Positions 1 through 8,406 of a stretch of DNA of 40,220 nt are shown piece by piece. Origin of the DNA: Flavobacteriaceae bacterium (lineage in GTDB: Bacteria; Bacteroidota; Bacteroidia; Flavobacteriales; Flavobacteriaceae). Position numbers and translations under genes: made by a program. How positions within the stretch are numbered: position 1 is the stretch's first letter; each line of letters starts with the position of its first letter. Under the pieces are notes generated by a model, which was not told the DNA's origin, did not search any database, and saw only the letters and a program-made list of their open reading frames with translations. The stretch covers positions 1 through 40,220 of the forward strand of contig JAPORT010000076.1 of the NCBI GenBank assembly GCA_026710085.1, read 5' to 3'.

Positions 1-240
1 ATCTTTTTAGTTGTTCCACATCCCATAATCCATCGGGCTTTATTTTGGCAACACCCCAATCCCTTTCCAGAACAATTTCTTTACATTTTTCAAGCACACT
101 GTTTTGCCAACACCCAGTGAACCTTGAACCAAAAAGGATGTTCCGACTCCTCTACTTCTCGCTTTTTTCAAGGCATTCTTGAAAAAAACTTGTTCTTTTT
201 CTCTACCATGAAAATATTCTGCTTTACCTCGTGAAAACAT
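1..240 (-). pseudogene. Frameshifted AAA ATPase fragment, runs off the left edge
   Basis: The N-terminal part reads RGKAEYFHGR, then GTSFLVQGSLGVGKT with a Walker A motif. It closely matches the start of the intact ATPase at 21980-23134 (RGKARYFHGR, GTSFLVQGSPGVGKT). Just after Walker A, near 94-98, the frame is lost: the ORF continues briefly and stops, while the other frame resumes the homology with LEKCKEIVLERDWG and then DGLWDVEQL, matching ALWDVDEL of the intact copy. One missing base near 95 would repair it. The rest of the gene lies outside the window. The intact relative is a STAND/Orc-like P-loop NTPase of unknown role. I infer a degraded paralogue, although a sequencing error at a single base cannot be excluded. 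Confidence 0.75.
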
Positions 241-397
241 AATATCAAATTTGCGACGGCTCTGCCTTATACCAATCTGTGTTCTGTATTGTGTATTACT
301 TGATTCTCATCTCATTGCCATTAAACGAAGCAGGTACACTATGAAATACAAACATTTTGCCCTAACGCTAAAAAGTAATTTAAAACGCAAATTAGTA

Positions 398-934
398 TTA
401 GATAGAAATTAATTTTTGATTGATTTCTGAAACCATTTTCTTAACTGTTTTGAATTCCGTATCAATTATAAAATCTGCCTGATTGTAGTAATGAACCCTT
501 TCTAAAAGATGCTTGCCTATAAAATCCTGTAGTTTTTCAATCGAATCGATTTCACTTGGAATCAATGGTCTCGTGATACGGTTTTTAAATAGTCTTAGAG
601 AAAGTTCTCGCACACTAGTTCTGAGATAAAAACTAGTTACGTTTTGATTTTCAGATAACAATTGAAGATTTTGTCCGTATACTGGAGTACCACCCCCAAG
701 ACTCAAGACAAGGGACTGTTTGGATTTTAAGATGTTTTCTAAATAGAAACTTTCGAGTTTTCTGAATTGAAGGTGGCTTTGTTTTATCAAATCGATGACG
801 GTAACATTTTCTTTGTTTTCAATGTAACGATCTAAATCAATGAATTCGGTTTTTATTTCACTAGCCAACCGTTTTCCAACGGTTGACTTTCCTGAACCCA
901 TGTAACCCATCAGAGCGCATATCATGTGATTCAT
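398..934 (-). CDS. aroK: Shikimate kinase
   Basis: This enzyme phosphorylates shikimate at the 3-hydroxyl using ATP, the fifth step of the chorismate pathway, in the cytosol. The 178 residues match the usual family length. Walker A is GYMGSGKST at residues 10-18. The shikimate-binding Asp lies in DLD at 33-35, an Arg in QFRKLES, the GGGT loop at 80-83, and the lid with ITRPL follows. The start used gives a short leader before Walker A; Met4 is an alternative. It stands alone, convergent with nothing obvious, and is separated from the trp operon by 23 kb, though both feed the same aromatic pathway. Confidence 0.93.
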   Translation of the reverse strand: MNHMICALMGYMGSGKSTVGKRLASEIKTEFIDLDRYIENKENVTVIDLIKQSHLQFRKLESFYLENILKSKQSLVLSLGGGTPVYGQNLQLLSENQNVTSFYLRTSVRELSLRLFKNRITRPLIPSEIDSIEKLQDFIGKHLLERVHYYNQADFIIDTEFKTVKKMVSEINQKLISI

Positions 935-1079
935 TGGTTATAAACGATTGAAAGATAAAACAACCAAACGGACTTTGTTCTCTGTAAAAATAATGGATAA
1001 TTCGTTCATTTTGTAAAAAAACTGTTTCAGCACTTGAGGCACAAAACATCATTTTTCGAAACTTGATTTTACAGAATCC

Positions 1080-1107
1080 TTGACCCCCTTTTATTTTCTT
1101 ACTTTTG
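1080..1107 (+). promoter_or_regulatory. Bacteroidota-type promoter upstream of tRNA-Lys
   Basis: TTG at 1080-1082 is followed after 17 bases by TACTTTTG at 1100-1107, which fits the TAnnTTTG -7 box of Bacteroidota primary sigma promoters. The tRNA begins about 50 bases downstream on the same strand. Spacing is at the short end of the usual range, so this is a good but unproven match. Confidence 0.5.
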
Positions 1108-1155
1108 CAAACCATTTTTAGCAAAATCGATTTTCTGTTGTTTTTGCTAATCTCA

Positions 1156-1228
1156 GACTTGGTAGCTCAGTTGGTAGAGCATCTCCCTTTTAAGGAGAGG
1201 GTCCTGGGTTCGAGACCCAGCCAAGTCA
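1156..1228 (+). tRNA. tRNA-Lys (anticodon TTT)
   Basis: A 73-base cloverleaf can be drawn by eye. The acceptor stem is GACTTGG at 1156-1162 paired with CCAAGTC at 1221-1227, with discriminator A at 1228. The D arm contains GCTCAGTTGGTAGAGC. The anticodon stem is TCTCC/GGAGA around loop CTTTTAA, with anticodon TTT at 1189-1191. The T arm carries GGTTCGAGACCC. No CCA is encoded. A promoter-like element lies just upstream. There is no other tRNA next to it and no recognisable gene in 1229-1492. Confidence 0.97.
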
Positions 1229-1492
1229 CGATTCATTTCTCCTGTTGCTTCTCATAAAAATAAATTCGTACGTTTTTTGACACCGTTTTATTTGATCGAC
1301 AAACTTTAATCCATCAACGGATAACAAGAGACCTCTACACTAAAATTTCGACTTTTCGCTAAGGTAGAGAATTGAATCAGAAAAATCTTCTTTTTATTTG
1401 ACGTATTGTTTTTATCGTTTTATTTTTTACGTTGTGATTGTCGCACTAGATGGTTGAACTTGTATTTTGCATTATTCTAAGGGCTCCACAAA

Positions 1493-2665
1493 CTAATCCT
1501 CGCTGATTCTTTCAAGCGTTTTCCAACATTGGTAAAGCCCTCTAGGAACATGAAAACAACCTTTCCATTTTCCTCCTTTTAAATTTAAAAGGACATCGCC
1601 TTTTCTGTTGAGATATCCAAACCATTCCTGATGATTTTCATCTTTAAAGTGTTTCCATGTATAGTCTTCAATCTTTAAAAACCATTCGGCGCATTTTGGA
1701 TTTTTTAATAATTGATATCCTTTTAAAAGGCTAATCATGGTTTCAATATGCACCCACCATAGCTTCTGATCCCATTCCAATTGTTGAGGTGGATGTCCTT
1801 TGATATCCATAAAGTAAAAAATACCTCCATGTTTTTGATCCCAACCATAATTTAAAGTATCCATCGTGATATCCACTGCTTTTTCAATGAGGTCTTTTCG
1901 ATGGAGACGCACGCCTAAATCCATCATAAACCACATGGCTTCAATAGCATGTCCAGGATTGAGTAATCGACCTTCAAAGCTATTTGAAAACTCTCCTTGA
2001 TCAGTGACATTTTCTAATATTAATCCCCATTTTGAATGATAAAACACATCCATCACCTCATGGATTGCCGTATCGATTAGGTCATCAACGAGATTAGGTT
2101 CAATAAGGTGTTCTATTTCCAAACATAGATTGGATAAAATCATAGGAAGAGCAAAATTTTTCAGTGGTCTCGTCTGGGGATAAGCTTTATTGTACTGGCC
2201 TTTAGGGTTTTCTTTTCTTTGAAGAATTCGTTGAAACGTTTTTAATGCAATTTCAGCGTATTTTTCATTCTTGGTTGTCAAATGCAACTGACCAAAGGCC
2301 ATGGCAGCAAACGTATTTGAAAATATATTGTAGGGTTGGATTAAGGGTTTTCCTTTTCGATCAAGACTAAAATACCAATCAAAGTGAGAATCACAACCAT
2401 ATTTTTCTAAAAACTCAGCACCATGTATTGCGATGTCTAACCATTCTTTTTTGGATTCAACTTTATTGTATAAAGTGGCAAACATCCATACTTGTCTCGC
2501 TTGTAGCCAAATGAATTTATCCGTATCAAATACTTTTCCCTGACGATCTAAACAACTAAAATAACCACCATATTTTGTATCAATAGAATGGTTTGTCCAA
2601 AAGGGGATGACATTTTCTAAAAGCTCTTTTTTATACCTTGTTGTCTTTGAATGAAGCTTCATCAT
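1493..2665 (-). CDS. N-acylglucosamine 2-epimerase (AGE) family sugar epimerase
   Basis: The 390-residue protein belongs to the AGE/RnBP alpha/alpha-barrel family, whose members interconvert N-acetylglucosamine and N-acetylmannosamine, or cellobiose and 4-O-glucosyl-mannose, or related aldoses. Visible landmarks are the early GGYFSCLDRQG stretch, WLQARQVWMFATLY, NTFAAMAFGQL, the conserved NPGHAIEAMW with its catalytic-type His, WDQKHGGIFYF, and the C-terminal KGCFHVPRGLYQ. It is divergent from the DUF4434-MFS-xylose gene run, with a 153-bp shared upstream region, so a role in the same sugar diet is likely. Whether it acts on GlcNAc, a disaccharide or a free aldose cannot be read from sequence. 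Confidence 0.88.
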   Translation of the reverse strand: MMKLHSKTTRYKKELLENVIPFWTNHSIDTKYGGYFSCLDRQGKVFDTDKFIWLQARQVWMFATLYNKVESKKEWLDIAIHGAEFLEKYGCDSHFDWYFSLDRKGKPLIQPYNIFSNTFAAMAFGQLHLTTKNEKYAEIALKTFQRILQRKENPKGQYNKAYPQTRPLKNFALPMILSNLCLEIEHLIEPNLVDDLIDTAIHEVMDVFYHSKWGLILENVTDQGEFSNSFEGRLLNPGHAIEAMWFMMDLGVRLHRKDLIEKAVDITMDTLNYGWDQKHGGIFYFMDIKGHPPQQLEWDQKLWWVHIETMISLLKGYQLLKNPKCAEWFLKIEDYTWKHFKDENHQEWFGYLNRKGDVLLNLKGGKWKGCFHVPRGLYQCWKTLERISED

Positions 2666-2686
2666 TTGACCTTAATTTTTAAAATC

Positions 2687-2700
2687 TGATTCTTGAATCA
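2687..2700. promoter_or_regulatory. Short palindrome, candidate operator between divergent genes
   Basis: TGATTC and GAATCA form perfect 6-base arms around a TT spacer in the 153-bp gap between the AGE gene and the DUF4434 gene. It lies about 20 bases upstream of the AGE start, which suits a regulator binding site. No regulator gene is seen nearby. A 6-base arm can also arise by chance in AT-rich DNA. Confidence 0.3.
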
Positions 2701-2818
2701 TCTTTGTTACAGGATACCCTAATCTATGAGATAAAGGGCATGGAACAAAGTAAAATTAAATTTATTATTCATTTTCTATTGAATTAATTTTATTCACAAG
2801 AATCCAATCCAAAATAAA

Positions 2819-3904
2819 ATGAAATTTTCAAATCAATTAAATAGGAGATCTTTTATTAAAAAATCAAGCATGTCGATGATGTCCGTTTCTGCACTTCCAT
2901 TGATGAATCCAAGCCATGGTATCGAAAAACTGAATGAGTCCAGTTCTTTTTTAAATACCAATGAAAATAAAGGGCTTCGAATTACGGGAACTTTTATCGA
3001 TGAAATTTCTCATGATATTCCACATCAAAACTGGGGTGAAAAAGAATGGGATCAAGATTTTCAGTATATGAAAGCCATTGGAATTGATACCGTCATTATG
3101 ATTCGCTCTGGTTACCGGAAATTCATCACTTACCCTTCCGAGTATCTTATTTCTAAAGGATGCTACAAACCTCCCGTGGATTTATTAGAACTTTTTTTGA
3201 AACTCGCTGACCAACATGGAATGAAGTTCTTTTTTGGACTGTATGATTCTGGAGAGTTTTGGGATACTGGTGATTTGACCAAAGAAATTGAATCGAACCG
3301 TTTTGTTATCGATGAAGTCTGGAAAAACTATGGCAGCCGATACAAAAGTTTTCAGGGATGGTATTTGAGTGGTGAAATTAGTCGAAGAACCAAAGGAGCT
3401 ATCGAATCGTTTTATGCCTTAGGAAAACAATGTAAAGATGTCTCGAATGGACTCCCGACTTTTATCTCACCCTACATCGATGGTCAAAAAGCTGTGGCAG
3501 CAGCATCAAGTACTTTGAGCAAATCTGAAGCAGTATCTATTAAAGAACATGAAGAAGAATGGAATACCATTTTTTCGGGCATCCACCAAGTGATCGATGC
3601 CTGTGCCTTTCAAGATGGCCACATTGATTATGATGAACTGGATATCTTTTTTGAAGTCAACAAAAAATTAGCTGACCGATATGATATCGATTGCTGGACC
3701 AATGCAGAGTCGTTTGATCGAGATATGCCCATCAAATTCTTTCCCATAAAATTTGAAAAACTTAAACTCAAATTGGAAGCAGCGAAGAGAGCCAACTATG
3801 ACAAAGCCATCACTTTTGAATTTTCACATTTTATGAGTCCCCAATCGGCCTATCGACAAGCTGGACATCTATACCATCGGTATAAAGAATACTTCAACAT
3901 TTAA
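2819..3904 (+). CDS. DUF4434-type TIM-barrel protein with Tat-like signal
   Basis: The 361-residue protein starts with a twin-arginine-like leader (NRRSFIKKS at residues 8-16, then a short hydrophobic stretch), so export is likely. The mature part begins LRITGTFIDEI and continues with HQNWGEKEWDQDFQYMKAIGID, the layout of the DUF4434 family. These are barrel proteins resembling glycoside hydrolases and found beside sugar-use genes; the exact reaction is not established. Candidate acidic residues occur in WYLSGEISRR and DCWTNAESFD. The stop is one base before the MFS transporter start, which points to co-transcription. I infer a role in periplasmic sugar processing, without a substrate assignment. 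Confidence 0.75.
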   Translation: MKFSNQLNRRSFIKKSSMSMMSVSALPLMNPSHGIEKLNESSSFLNTNENKGLRITGTFIDEISHDIPHQNWGEKEWDQDFQYMKAIGIDTVIMIRSGYRKFITYPSEYLISKGCYKPPVDLLELFLKLADQHGMKFFFGLYDSGEFWDTGDLTKEIESNRFVIDEVWKNYGSRYKSFQGWYLSGEISRRTKGAIESFYALGKQCKDVSNGLPTFISPYIDGQKAVAAASSTLSKSEAVSIKEHEEEWNTIFSGIHQVIDACAFQDGHIDYDELDIFFEVNKKLADRYDIDCWTNAESFDRDMPIKFFPIKFEKLKLKLEAAKRANYDKAITFEFSHFMSPQSAYRQAGHLYHRYKEYFNI

Positions 3905-3905
3905 A

Positions 3906-5306
3906 ATGAAACAGACCAAGCCATGGCTCTATGTTATTTTTCTAGCCTTTATTGCAGCAATCGGTGGGTTTTTATTTGGTTATGATACCGCTGTCATATC
4001 GGGAACCATTTCTGATGTCACCGAACAATTTGGATTAAATTCCCTAGCACAAGGTTGGTATGTGGGTTGTGCTTTAATTGGTTCCATTATTGGGGTATCC
4101 ATAGCGGGTTATTTAAGCGATCATATAGGTAGAAAAAAGGTGATGTTGATCTCAGCATTACTGTTCTCCGTTTCGGCTTTAGGATGCTCTTTATCTCCTA
4201 GTTTCGACATTTTGGTGTTTTATCGAATCATAGGAGGCATGGGGATCGGGATGGTGTCTATAGTCTCCCCTATTTACATATCCGAAGTTGCTTTTGAAAA
4301 TATCCGAGGCGGTTTGGTTGCCTTATATCAATTGGCCATTACCATTGGTTTTTTAGGAGCTTATTTGATGAATTTTCAATTATTAAACTATTCCCATTCT
4401 GACGTTATTTTTTCATCGCCCCAATTACAATTGATTTTCCAAGATGAAGTTTGGAGAGCCATGCTTGGTATGGAGTTACTACCAGCCTTTTTATTTCTCG
4501 TGTCGATATTATTTATTCCTGAAAGTCCTAGATGGTTGGTCATTAAAAACAAGTCCAGTAGAGCTGAAAAAGTATTTTCAAAAATTTATAATTCTATAGA
4601 AATCGGAAAACAAAAAGTCAAATCCGTAATAAACTTTGATCAAAAGTCTTCAACATCTTCTATGAAATTGCTTTTGAATCCTAAAGTATTAAAGCCTATT
4701 GTTTTGGGGGTTTGCATTGCCATTTTAGGGCAGTTCATGGGAGTTAATGTCGTTTTATATTACGGTCCCAGCATATTTGAACAAGCTGGATTATCAGGGG
4801 GAGATGCCCTTTATTATCAAGTGTGGGTTGGTTTAGTCAACGTCTTGACAACCGTTTTGGCTCTTTTGATCATTGATCGTTTGGGAAGAAAAAAACTAGT
4901 ATATTTTGGTGTTTCAGGCATGATTGTATCATTGCTATTGATTAGTTTCTATTTTAGGTTTTCAGAAGCGATTGGTGTTGGCAGCATTTTTTTATTAGTG
5001 TTGTTTTTGTTTTATGTATTCTCCACAGCCATCAGTATTTCAGCGGTTATTTTTGTTTTGCTATCCGAAATGTATCCCAATCTAATTCGAGGAATAGCCA
5101 TGTCCGTTGCCGGCTTTTCTCTTTGGGTGGGTACTTATTTAGTCGGTCAGTTGACCCCATGGTTGCTTGAAAATATTGGGCCTTCAGGCGCCTTTTTACT
5201 ATTTGCTTTGATGTGTCTCCCCTATTTGTTTATCATGTGGAAATACATCCCAGAAACGGCAGGAAAAACCCTAGAAGAAATAGAAGATTTTTGGTTTGAG
5301 GATTAA
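3906..5306 (+). CDS. MFS sugar porter, XylE-like sugar/H+ symporter
   Basis: The 466-residue inner-membrane transporter of the sugar porter family has about 12 hydrophobic segments. Signature motifs are GGFLFGYDTAVISG in helix 1, the loop motif DHIGRKK after helix 2, PESPRWL after helix 6, its second-half counterpart DRLGRKK, and PETAGKTLEEIE at the C-terminus. These are the hallmarks of xylose, arabinose and galactose proton symporters. With xylulokinase and xylose isomerase downstream, xylose is the likely substrate, although specificity is not readable from motifs. It follows the DUF4434 gene with a one-base gap and precedes the FAD oxidoreductase remnant by 20 bases. Confidence 0.9.
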   Translation: MKQTKPWLYVIFLAFIAAIGGFLFGYDTAVISGTISDVTEQFGLNSLAQGWYVGCALIGSIIGVSIAGYLSDHIGRKKVMLISALLFSVSALGCSLSPSFDILVFYRIIGGMGIGMVSIVSPIYISEVAFENIRGGLVALYQLAITIGFLGAYLMNFQLLNYSHSDVIFSSPQLQLIFQDEVWRAMLGMELLPAFLFLVSILFIPESPRWLVIKNKSSRAEKVFSKIYNSIEIGKQKVKSVINFDQKSSTSSMKLLLNPKVLKPIVLGVCIAILGQFMGVNVVLYYGPSIFEQAGLSGGDALYYQVWVGLVNVLTTVLALLIIDRLGRKKLVYFGVSGMIVSLLLISFYFRFSEAIGVGSIFLLVLFLFYVFSTAISISAVIFVLLSEMYPNLIRGIAMSVAGFSLWVGTYLVGQLTPWLLENIGPSGAFLLFALMCLPYLFIMWKYIPETAGKTLEEIEDFWFED

Positions 5307-5326
5307 ATACAAATCTTGGTGAATTA

Positions 5327-5905
5327 ATGAAACGAAGGGATTTTATTAGGAACATAGCATCTGGTAGAGGAATGTTAATGCTGCCTTTATCTCAAGATCT
5401 CCAAGCCAATGAAAAAGCAGACAGCAAAATTGATTTGAGTTCTTCCCCCGATTCTTTAAATGCAGATGTCATCATTGCTGGTGGAGGACTTGGAGATTGT
5501 GCTGCAGCTCATGCCACTTTGAGAAATGGGTTAACCGTTATCATGACGGAAGAAACCGATTGGATAGGCGGTCAACTGACCCAGCAAGGAGTTCCACTAG
5601 ATGAACATCAGTGGATCGAAACCCATGGCGCCACAGCTCTTTATCGAGAGTTCCGAAAATCGATTAGAGATTATTATCGTCAACATTATCCGCTTACTGA
5701 ATCAGCAAAAGCTAATTCTTTGTTCAATCCGGGAAATGCCGTGGTTTCTGCTATTGCTCATGAACCAAGAGTCGCACTACATGTACTCGAAGAAATGTTG
5801 ACTCCATATGTGAGTGCCAGAAGACTTGTCATCTTGAGCCTGTATTTTAATTGGTTATTAAAAGCCATGATTATGGGGTTTATAACCATTAAAATTGAAA
5901 CATAG
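5327..5905 (+). pseudogene. Truncated FAD-dependent oxidoreductase with Tat-like leader
   Basis: The 192-residue product begins with a Tat-like leader (MKRRDFIRN) and then the FAD-binding Rossmann fold ADVIIAGGGLGDCAAAHATL, followed by EETDWIGGQLTQQG, the usual start of large FAD-dependent oxidoreductases found in sugar gene clusters. Such proteins normally run well beyond 450 residues. Here the homology is clear only to about LEEMLTPYVSARRLVIL; the tail is atypical and ends at a stop, with 62 bases before the next gene. The C-terminal two thirds are therefore missing, presumably through deletion. The second Gly position in the dinucleotide motif is Asp in GGLGDC, another sign of relaxed constraint. 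Confidence 0.75.
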
Positions 5906-5967
5906 AACTTGACTAATATCTATAATATGTTGATGCAAAATAGGCGGAAAATAACTTTTAATTTTCA

Positions 5968-7125
5968 ATGAAAATCTCTGAATTCAATACCCAATATCCC
6001 TCGACTCAATACCTCAGACAAAAAGCTAAAAAACGAATACCAAAATTCGCGTTTGAATATTTAGATGGGGGGTGCAACGAGGAAATCAATTTGAGGAAAA
6101 ATATAAGTGATATCCAGAATATCGAATTCATTCCAAAATACATCACTCAAAAAAAATCAGTCGATTTAAGTTGTCAATTGTTTGATGAAACTTATCAAGC
6201 TCCATTTGGTATTGCCCCAGTTGGACTTCAAGGATTAATATGGCCAAAATCATGTCAGATACTAGCACATGCTGCACACCATCACAACATTCCTTTTATG
6301 TTGAGTACCGTAAGCACTTCAGATATTGAAACCATTTCCAAAATCACCCAAGGAAAAGCATGGTTCCAACTGTACCATCCAGCAGAACAACAGGTCACGG
6401 ATGATATTCTCCATAGAGCACAAATTGCAGGAATCAAAACCTTAGTCCTATTGAGTGATGTCCCGTCTTTTGGTCTTCGTTATAAAGACATCAAAAATGG
6501 ATTATCCATGCGACCGAAAATATCATTCTATAATTTTATTCAAATTTTAAAGAGTCCGTCTTGGGCATGGAATACATTAATGAAAGGAAAACCCAATTTT
6601 GATTTACTCAAACCCTATATGCCCTCACATCTTTCATTAAAAAGACTGGGTGAATACATGAACAATACTTTTGATGGGAAATTGACCCCTGAAAAAATAA
6701 AGAGAATACGAAATCAATGGAAAGGAAATCTGATTGTTAAAGGCATAGCTTCTGAACACGATATTGAAAAGTGTATTGAATTAGGAATTGATGGGGTAAT
6801 CGTTTCCAACCACGGAGGACGGCAAATTGATGCCGGTGAATCAAGTTTTCATTCGATGCTCAGACTTATCAGAAAATATAAAAATAACATTCTCATCATG
6901 ATGGATGGTGGTATTCGTTCTGGAGTCGATATTGCTAGAGTTTTAGCTTGTGGAGCATCATTTGTATTTATGGGAAGACCATTTATGTATGGCGTAGGTG
7001 CCCTAGGGAAAAATGGTGGAAATCATACCATCAGCATGTTCAAAAAACAACTAGAACAGGTCATGGATCAATTAGGATGTGATCAAGTGGAACACCTCCC
7101 AAATTTTCTGAAACAAGATTCATAA
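5968..7125 (+). CDS. FMN-dependent alpha-hydroxy-acid oxidase/dehydrogenase (LldD-like)
   Basis: The 385-residue TIM-barrel flavoenzyme oxidises 2-hydroxy acids to 2-oxo acids. N-terminal FAFEYLDGG, the FMN-binding APVGLQGL, the QLY segment near residue 134, SDVPSFGLRYKD near 163-174 and Lys258 in IVKGI are all present. The catalytic SNHGGRQ has His282 and Arg285, and the phosphate-binding DGGIRSG and MGRPFMYG follow. Family members act on L-lactate, glycolate or mandelate. Its placement three bases before mannonate dehydratase suggests it serves the sugar-acid branch here, perhaps on an aldonate or lactate product, but this is inference. Confidence 0.9.
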   Translation: MKISEFNTQYPSTQYLRQKAKKRIPKFAFEYLDGGCNEEINLRKNISDIQNIEFIPKYITQKKSVDLSCQLFDETYQAPFGIAPVGLQGLIWPKSCQILAHAAHHHNIPFMLSTVSTSDIETISKITQGKAWFQLYHPAEQQVTDDILHRAQIAGIKTLVLLSDVPSFGLRYKDIKNGLSMRPKISFYNFIQILKSPSWAWNTLMKGKPNFDLLKPYMPSHLSLKRLGEYMNNTFDGKLTPEKIKRIRNQWKGNLIVKGIASEHDIEKCIELGIDGVIVSNHGGRQIDAGESSFHSMLRLIRKYKNNILIMMDGGIRSGVDIARVLACGASFVFMGRPFMYGVGALGKNGGNHTISMFKKQLEQVMDQLGCDQVEHLPNFLKQDS

Positions 7126-7128
7126 CTT

Positions 7129-8304
7129 ATGGAGTCGAAAAGTGAATTTCTAAGTCATTCGATGCGATGGTACGGACCTAGAGATTATATTAAGCTCGAA
7201 ACACTCAAAAACCATGGCATCGAAAACATCGTTTCAAGTTTGCATCACATTCCTGTAGGAGAAATATGGACAATAGATGAAATTAAAAACTATCGATCTT
7301 TGATTGAGCATTCAGGATTAAAATGGACCGTTGTTGAATCACTTCCTGTTCATGAAGACATCAAAACGCAAGCAAAAGGGTTTGAAAAAAAAATTGATGA
7401 CTATAAACAAAGTATCGAAAATTTAGCCAGTCAAAACATTCGAACCATCACCTACAACTTCATGCCTGTTTTAGACTGGTTAAGAACCCATCACAGAGAA
7501 CCATATCAAAATAAAGGGTTCACTTTGAGCTTTAATCGAGACCACATAGTTTACTTTGATTTGTACCACCTAAGGCCCCATAATTCTAAAAAGTGGTATA
7601 CAGAAAAAGAACAAGAGATCGCTTTTCATCTGAATGAAAAACTTAGTAATAAAGAAAAGACTAGAATCGTTAAAAGTATCTTACAAGGTTTACCTGGTGA
7701 TTCAGAAAATTTCACAATGGATTCCATGCTGAAGTTGATGGAACCGTATACATCCATCGATAAAAAACAACTCCAAGAGCATTTACTTTATTTTTTAGAT
7801 CAAATGATTCCCGTTGCACAAGAAAATGAAGTCAACATGGTGATCCATCCGGATGACCCTCCTTTTTCTGTTTTAGGACTTCCTAGAATTGTAGGAACTG
7901 AAAATGATTTGACCGAAATTTTTGAATCAAATCCTAGTTTATCCAATGGTTTGTGCTTTTGCAGTGGTTCATTGGGGTCTCATCATGAAAATGATGTCCT
8001 CAAGATTTACTCCAAACATGCCCATCGCATTCACTTTTTACATCTTAGAAATGTAAAAAAAAGAAAAACATATCACTTTTTTGAAACAGATATTTTTGAA
8101 GGTGATGTGAAAATGAAAAAACTGATGCAATTGATTTACAATCATTATCAAACAAATTCACTGAAAGTTCCCATGAGACCAGATCATGGACTATTGCTTC
8201 ATGAAGAATCTCGTTTGAACGTTTATCCAGGATACTCTTTAATGGGGAGGCTAGAATCACTTGAAGAATTGAAACATTTAGAAAATGAAATCGGGTCAAC
8301 TTGA
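7129..8304 (+). CDS. uxuA: D-mannonate dehydratase
   Basis: The 391-residue enzyme converts D-mannonate to 2-keto-3-deoxygluconate in glucuronate breakdown. The family opening MRWYGPRD appears at residues 12-19, then ALHHIP-like SSLHHIPVGEIWT, WTVVESLPVHEDIK, the metal-ligand region MVIHPDDPP, LCFCSGSLG, HAHRIHFLHLRN and the late RPDHG. The annotated ATG gives 11 residues before MRWYGP, and Met12 is an alternative start. No fructuronate reductase (uxuB), glucuronate isomerase (uxaC) or KDG kinase is in the window, so the rest of the pathway must lie elsewhere. Confidence 0.93.
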   Translation: MESKSEFLSHSMRWYGPRDYIKLETLKNHGIENIVSSLHHIPVGEIWTIDEIKNYRSLIEHSGLKWTVVESLPVHEDIKTQAKGFEKKIDDYKQSIENLASQNIRTITYNFMPVLDWLRTHHREPYQNKGFTLSFNRDHIVYFDLYHLRPHNSKKWYTEKEQEIAFHLNEKLSNKEKTRIVKSILQGLPGDSENFTMDSMLKLMEPYTSIDKKQLQEHLLYFLDQMIPVAQENEVNMVIHPDDPPFSVLGLPRIVGTENDLTEIFESNPSLSNGLCFCSGSLGSHHENDVLKIYSKHAHRIHFLHLRNVKKRKTYHFFETDIFEGDVKMKKLMQLIYNHYQTNSLKVPMRPDHGLLLHEESRLNVYPGYSLMGRLESLEELKHLENEIGST

Positions 8305-8326
8305 ATTCATTGATCCCAATAATTTA

Positions 8327-8353
8327 TCATTTTACATTCTTCATGTGAAATGA
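8327..8353. repeat. Inverted repeat, 11-base arms, between uxuA and xylB
   Basis: TCATTTTACAT at 8327-8337 and ATGTGAAATGA at 8343-8353 pair over 11 bases with one G-T wobble around a 5-base loop. No T-run follows, so it is a poor intrinsic terminator. It could be an operator for xylB-xylA or an mRNA-processing or stability hairpin. It ends 53 bases before the xylB start. Confidence 0.5.
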
Positions 8354-8406
8354 ATACGATTGATATGCATGCCTTGATTTTATAGCTTTCAATGAACGAT
8401 TGACAC

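Noticed and set aside
861-1124. Minus-strand reading frame of 87 codons between aroK and tRNA-Lys
   Set aside because: It overlaps aroK and the tRNA promoter, has no family resemblance and low coding quality.
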